This document shows, piece after piece, positions 32,763 to 35,149 of a stretch of DNA of 35,149 nucleotides. The position numbers were made by a program, and so were the translations under genes. The notes beneath the pieces are model-generated. The model was not told where the DNA came from. It did not search any database and saw only the letters and a program-made list of their open reading frames with translations. This DNA comes from Streptomyces cellulosae. GTDB lineage: Bacteria; Actinomycetota; Actinomycetes; Streptomycetales; Streptomycetaceae. The DNA lies in contig BNBH01000007.1 in assembly GCA_014655195.1 (NCBI GenBank), positions 1 through 35,149 of the forward strand, in the 5' to 3' direction. Position 1 is the first letter of the stretch; every line of letters starts with the position of its first letter.

Positions 32763-33728
32763 GTGCCCAAGCTGTCCGTCGTCGTCCCGATGCACAACGT
32801 GGAGGCGTTCGCGGAGAGCACCCTGCGCGGTCTCGCCGCCAACGCGCACCCGGACGTCGAGTTCCTGATCGTCGACGACTGCTCCACGGACGCCACGCCC
32901 TGGATCATCGACCGGTGGGCGGAGAAGCTGCCGGGCGCGCGGGTGATCCGGCACGACACCAACCAGGGGATCGCGCAGGCGCGGAACTCAGGCATCGACG
33001 CGGCGGACGGCGAGTACGTGGCGTTCCTCGACGGCGACGACTGGTACGGGCCCGGTCATCTCGCCGCGCTGGTGCGGGCGATGGACGAGCTGGGCTGCGA
33101 CTTCGCCCGCACCGACCACGTCCAGGTCACCGGGACGGAGAGGGTGATCAAACGGCCTCCGGCGGCGGTGCGGAACGCGGTGATGGACCCGCGTGAGGGG
33201 ATCACGCCCGTCGACACGGAGACCATGGTCGACTACCCGTTCGTCTGGGCGGGCGTCTACCGCCGGCACCTCTTCGACGACGGCGGGATGCGCTTCGTCA
33301 CGGAACTGCGCACCGCCGAGGACCGGTTGTGGATCTGGCGGCTGCACCTCACGGCGCGCAGCTACGCCTCCCTCGGGCTGCACGGCGTGTTCTACCGGCG
33401 GGGCGTCGCGACCTCCCTCACCCAGATCAAGGATTCCCGCCAGCTCGACTTCATCCCCGCGTACGACCTGCTGCTGCGGGACGTCCAGGACGACCCGGAG
33501 TGCGACCGCTTCCTCCTGAAGGCCGTCCGCACGTACTGCGCCATGATCGCCTTCCATCTCGGCAAGGCCGACGCGTACGAGCCGTCGGCGGCGCGGCGGC
33601 TGCGGCAGGAGGCGCGCGCGGCGCTGCTGCGGATGCCGCAGGACGCGCTGGAGGAGACCCTGGCCACCCTCGACAGCACCCGGAGCAGGCTGCTCGGCCG
33701 CCTGCGCGACGGGCGGAAGGCTGCCTGA
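32763..33728 (+). CDS. Family 2 glycosyltransferase (module copy 2)
   Basis: A 321-residue GT-A enzyme, paralogue of the gene at 30246. Motifs: PKLSVVVPMHNVEAFAESTL, FLIVDDCSTDATPWIID, NQGIAQARNSGIDAADGEYVAFLDGDDWYGPGHL with the D-x-D site, CDFARTDHVQVTG, TAEDRLWIWRLH and FYRRGVATSLTQIKDSRQLDFI. The GTG at 32763 has AGAGG 5 nt upstream, a good ribosome site. Three bases separate its stop from the next gene's start, so the two are cotranscribed. It is likely to transfer a sugar in assembly of the nonulosonate-containing wall polymer; the donor cannot be read from sequence. The best-preserved stretches between copies are the D-x-D region and the TAEDR-WIWRLH segment. Confidence 0.9.
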   Translation: MPKLSVVVPMHNVEAFAESTLRGLAANAHPDVEFLIVDDCSTDATPWIIDRWAEKLPGARVIRHDTNQGIAQARNSGIDAADGEYVAFLDGDDWYGPGHLAALVRAMDELGCDFARTDHVQVTGTERVIKRPPAAVRNAVMDPREGITPVDTETMVDYPFVWAGVYRRHLFDDGGMRFVTELRTAEDRLWIWRLHLTARSYASLGLHGVFYRRGVATSLTQIKDSRQLDFIPAYDLLLRDVQDDPECDRFLLKAVRTYCAMIAFHLGKADAYEPSAARRLRQEARAALLRMPQDALEETLATLDSTRSRLLGRLRDGRKAA

Positions 33729-33731
33729 CCC

Positions 33732-35084
33732 ATGCACCGCACGACCCAGATCTTCCAGGTCTCGACCCTCTACGGCGCCGCGACCCTGGCCGCGGCGCTG
33801 GACGCGGGCCTGTTCGGACCGGGCGGGGCGGCCCGCCGCATCCTGCTGGTCTCGCACAACGCCTCCGTGCCGGAGACCGCGCTGCGGCTGGACGAGATGC
33901 ACGGCTGGGGGCCGCTCGCCGCGCGCTTCGACGAGGTGGTGAGCTGGAACGAGGCGATCAGCCCGTACCACCCGAGCGCCTGGGGGCCGCGCGGCTCCGA
34001 CACGGTGCTGTGGCAGCGGGCGCTGCGGCTGCTGTGGGACATCGGCGAGGACGAACGGGTCGACCTGGCGGTCGAGTCCGTCCAGGCGAACCCGGCCCGC
34101 GCGCTGGTCGCGATCTTCTCCGAGGCGTCCGTCGACGTGTACGCGGACGGGCTGATGAGCTACGGCCCGACCCGGGAGAAGCTGCCCCTGACGCTCGGCC
34201 GGCGCGTCCGGCGGCTGCTGCACCTTGATCTCCTCCCTGGTCTACGCCCCTTGCTGCTGTCCGAGTACGGCGTGGAGCCGGTGGTGGTGCCGGACGGGGC
34301 GTTCCGCGCGGTGCTGGACGAGGTCGCCCGGGAGGCGGCGGACGATCCGCTCCTGGCGCCGGTGCGGGAGGAGGCGCCGACGGCCGTGCTGCTCGGGCAG
34401 TACCTGGCGGCCATCAACATCCTGAGCGCGGACGAGGAGGAGGACCTGCACGTCCGCATGCTCGCCGGGGCGGTGCGCGCCGGGCACCGCTCGCTCGTCT
34501 TCAAGCCCCATCCGACCGCCCCCGCGGGCTATTCGGCGGCCCTGCACAAGGCGGCGGCCGACGAGGGCGTACGGCTCACGGTGCTGGACGCTCCGCTGCT
34601 CGCGGAGACGTTGTACGAACACGTCCGGCCCGAGCTGGTCGTGGGCTGCTTCTCCACGGCGATGGTGACCGCGTCCGCGTACTACGGCGTGCCGGTGGCG
34701 CGGGTGGGGACGGAATTGGTCCTGGACCGGCTGCGGCCCTACCAGAACAGCAACCGCATCCCGCTGGCGCTGGTCGACCGTCTGGTGCCGGATCTGGAGC
34801 GGGACGAGACGCCGGCGGTGGTGGGGGCTGCGCCGGCGTCGCTGGGGGCGCTGGTGCGGGCGATGGGGTTCTGTATGCAGCCGCGGACGTACCCGGGGCT
34901 GCGGGGGGAGGCGGAGGAGTGGCTGCGGGGGTGTGTCGCGAGTAGCCCAGCGGGGTACTTTCCGGCCTTGCGCCTGGCCGAGTTGGGGTTGCCGGGCAGC
35001 AGCCCGGCGACCCGGGCGCGGGTGCGGGCGGCGCGGGCGAAGCGGAAGGTCGGGAGGGTGGTGCGGCGGGGCGGGGGGCGGTAG
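33732..35084 (+). CDS. Alpha-2,8-polysialyltransferase-like protein (module copy 2)
   Basis: A 450-residue member of the polysialyltransferase-like family (PF07388 type). TQIFQVSTLYGAATLAAALDAGLF opens the N-domain; then VVSWNEAISPYHPSAWGP, and DVYADGLMSYGPTREKLP with D139-G140, the D/E-D/E-G-like acidic motif. LVFKPHPTAPAGYS gives the H-P motif (H260-P261), and VVGCFSTAMVTASAYYGVPVARVGTELVLDRLRPYQ holds the Ser-Thr pair. All three elements expected for GT-B sialyltransferases are kept. By context it probably polymerises or adds CMP-activated nonulosonic acid (Kdn type) in a cell-wall glycopolymer. The basic C-terminal tail (RVRAARAKRKVGRVVRR) suggests contact with the membrane. It is closely related to the copy at 31232, which lacks the acidic residue. 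Confidence 0.8.
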   Translation: MHRTTQIFQVSTLYGAATLAAALDAGLFGPGGAARRILLVSHNASVPETALRLDEMHGWGPLAARFDEVVSWNEAISPYHPSAWGPRGSDTVLWQRALRLLWDIGEDERVDLAVESVQANPARALVAIFSEASVDVYADGLMSYGPTREKLPLTLGRRVRRLLHLDLLPGLRPLLLSEYGVEPVVVPDGAFRAVLDEVAREAADDPLLAPVREEAPTAVLLGQYLAAINILSADEEEDLHVRMLAGAVRAGHRSLVFKPHPTAPAGYSAALHKAAADEGVRLTVLDAPLLAETLYEHVRPELVVGCFSTAMVTASAYYGVPVARVGTELVLDRLRPYQNSNRIPLALVDRLVPDLERDETPAVVGAAPASLGALVRAMGFCMQPRTYPGLRGEAEEWLRGCVASSPAGYFPALRLAELGLPGSSPATRARVRAARAKRKVGRVVRRGGGR

Positions 35085-35106
35085 GCACGACGTCGGCTGC
35101 GGGCCG

Positions 35107-35138
35107 GTGGGGGCTTGTCGCGCAGTTCCCCGCGCCCC
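35107..35138. repeat. Dispersed Streptomyces repeat, CGCGCAGTTCCCCGCGCCCC type
   Basis: The sequence GTGGGGGCTTGTCG is followed by CGCGCAGTTCCCCGCGCCCC (35119-35138). This element is found in many intergenic regions of Streptomyces chromosomes. A variant in the opposite orientation lies at 23705-23724. It follows the last gene of the window. Confidence 0.6.
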
Positions 35139-35149
35139 GTCGGGGCGCC

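Noticed and set aside
32501..33196. Plus-strand frame through the 21-bp repeat encoding Arg/Pro-rich repeats
   Set aside because: Open only because the repeat length is a multiple of three and GC-rich; it runs into the GT2 gene in a shadow frame and has no ribosome site.

Overview
The window is very GC-rich, with strong G/C preference at third codon positions, frequent GTG starts and close gene packing. Together with an AfsQ1/AfsQ2/SigQ locus this marks it as a Streptomyces chromosome. No rRNA, tRNA, CRISPR array, transposase or phage gene was seen, and the layout looks like core chromosome.

Left part (1-9.4 kb): the 3' end of an aldehyde-dehydrogenase-like gene, a small secreted protein, a uridine-kinase-like P-loop protein, and the sigQ / afsQ1-afsQ2 signalling locus. 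sigQ and afsQ1-afsQ2 are divergent, with a GTCAC-N6-GTCAC box between them, and a lipoprotein gene is coupled to afsQ2. Then come a VanZ-like membrane protein, a PspC-domain protein, a second small secreted protein, adenosine deaminase and a divergent alpha/beta-hydrolase whose nucleophile position is glycine.

Middle (9.4-15 kb): a LysR regulator divergent from an MFS transporter, three 56-bp tandem repeats that copy the end of the MFS gene, an ECF sigma factor with a SnoaL-like tail, a STAS protein overlapping it antisense, an AEC transporter and a Uma2-type nuclease.

Nucleoside region (15-25 kb, all minus strand): two paralogous BMP-family lipoproteins, a double ABC ATPase, two permeases, cytidine deaminase and thymidine phosphorylase. 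These would import nucleosides and break down pyrimidine nucleosides. A near-perfect palindrome, TCTACGCGCGTAGA, lies before both lipoprotein genes, the ATPase operon and the distant adenosine deaminase gene. It suggests one nucleoside-salvage regulon whose regulator is not in the window. An M20 amidohydrolase follows.

Right part (25.2-35.1 kb): a nonulosonic-acid (sialic acid/Kdn-type) polymer cluster. The leftward operon encodes a GT-B-like glycosyltransferase (DUF6716-like), a fused CMP-nonulosonate synthetase/HAD phosphatase, a NeuB-type synthase without the usual C-terminal SAF domain, and a sialyltransferase-like protein. The rightward arm holds two copies of a two-gene module, GT2 glycosyltransferase plus polysialyltransferase-like protein. 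One of the two polysialyltransferase-like copies has lost its acidic active-site motif. By family knowledge this matches the region linked to the Kdn-containing cell-wall glycopolymer (teichulosonic acid) of S. coelicolor; the substrate assignment here is inference.
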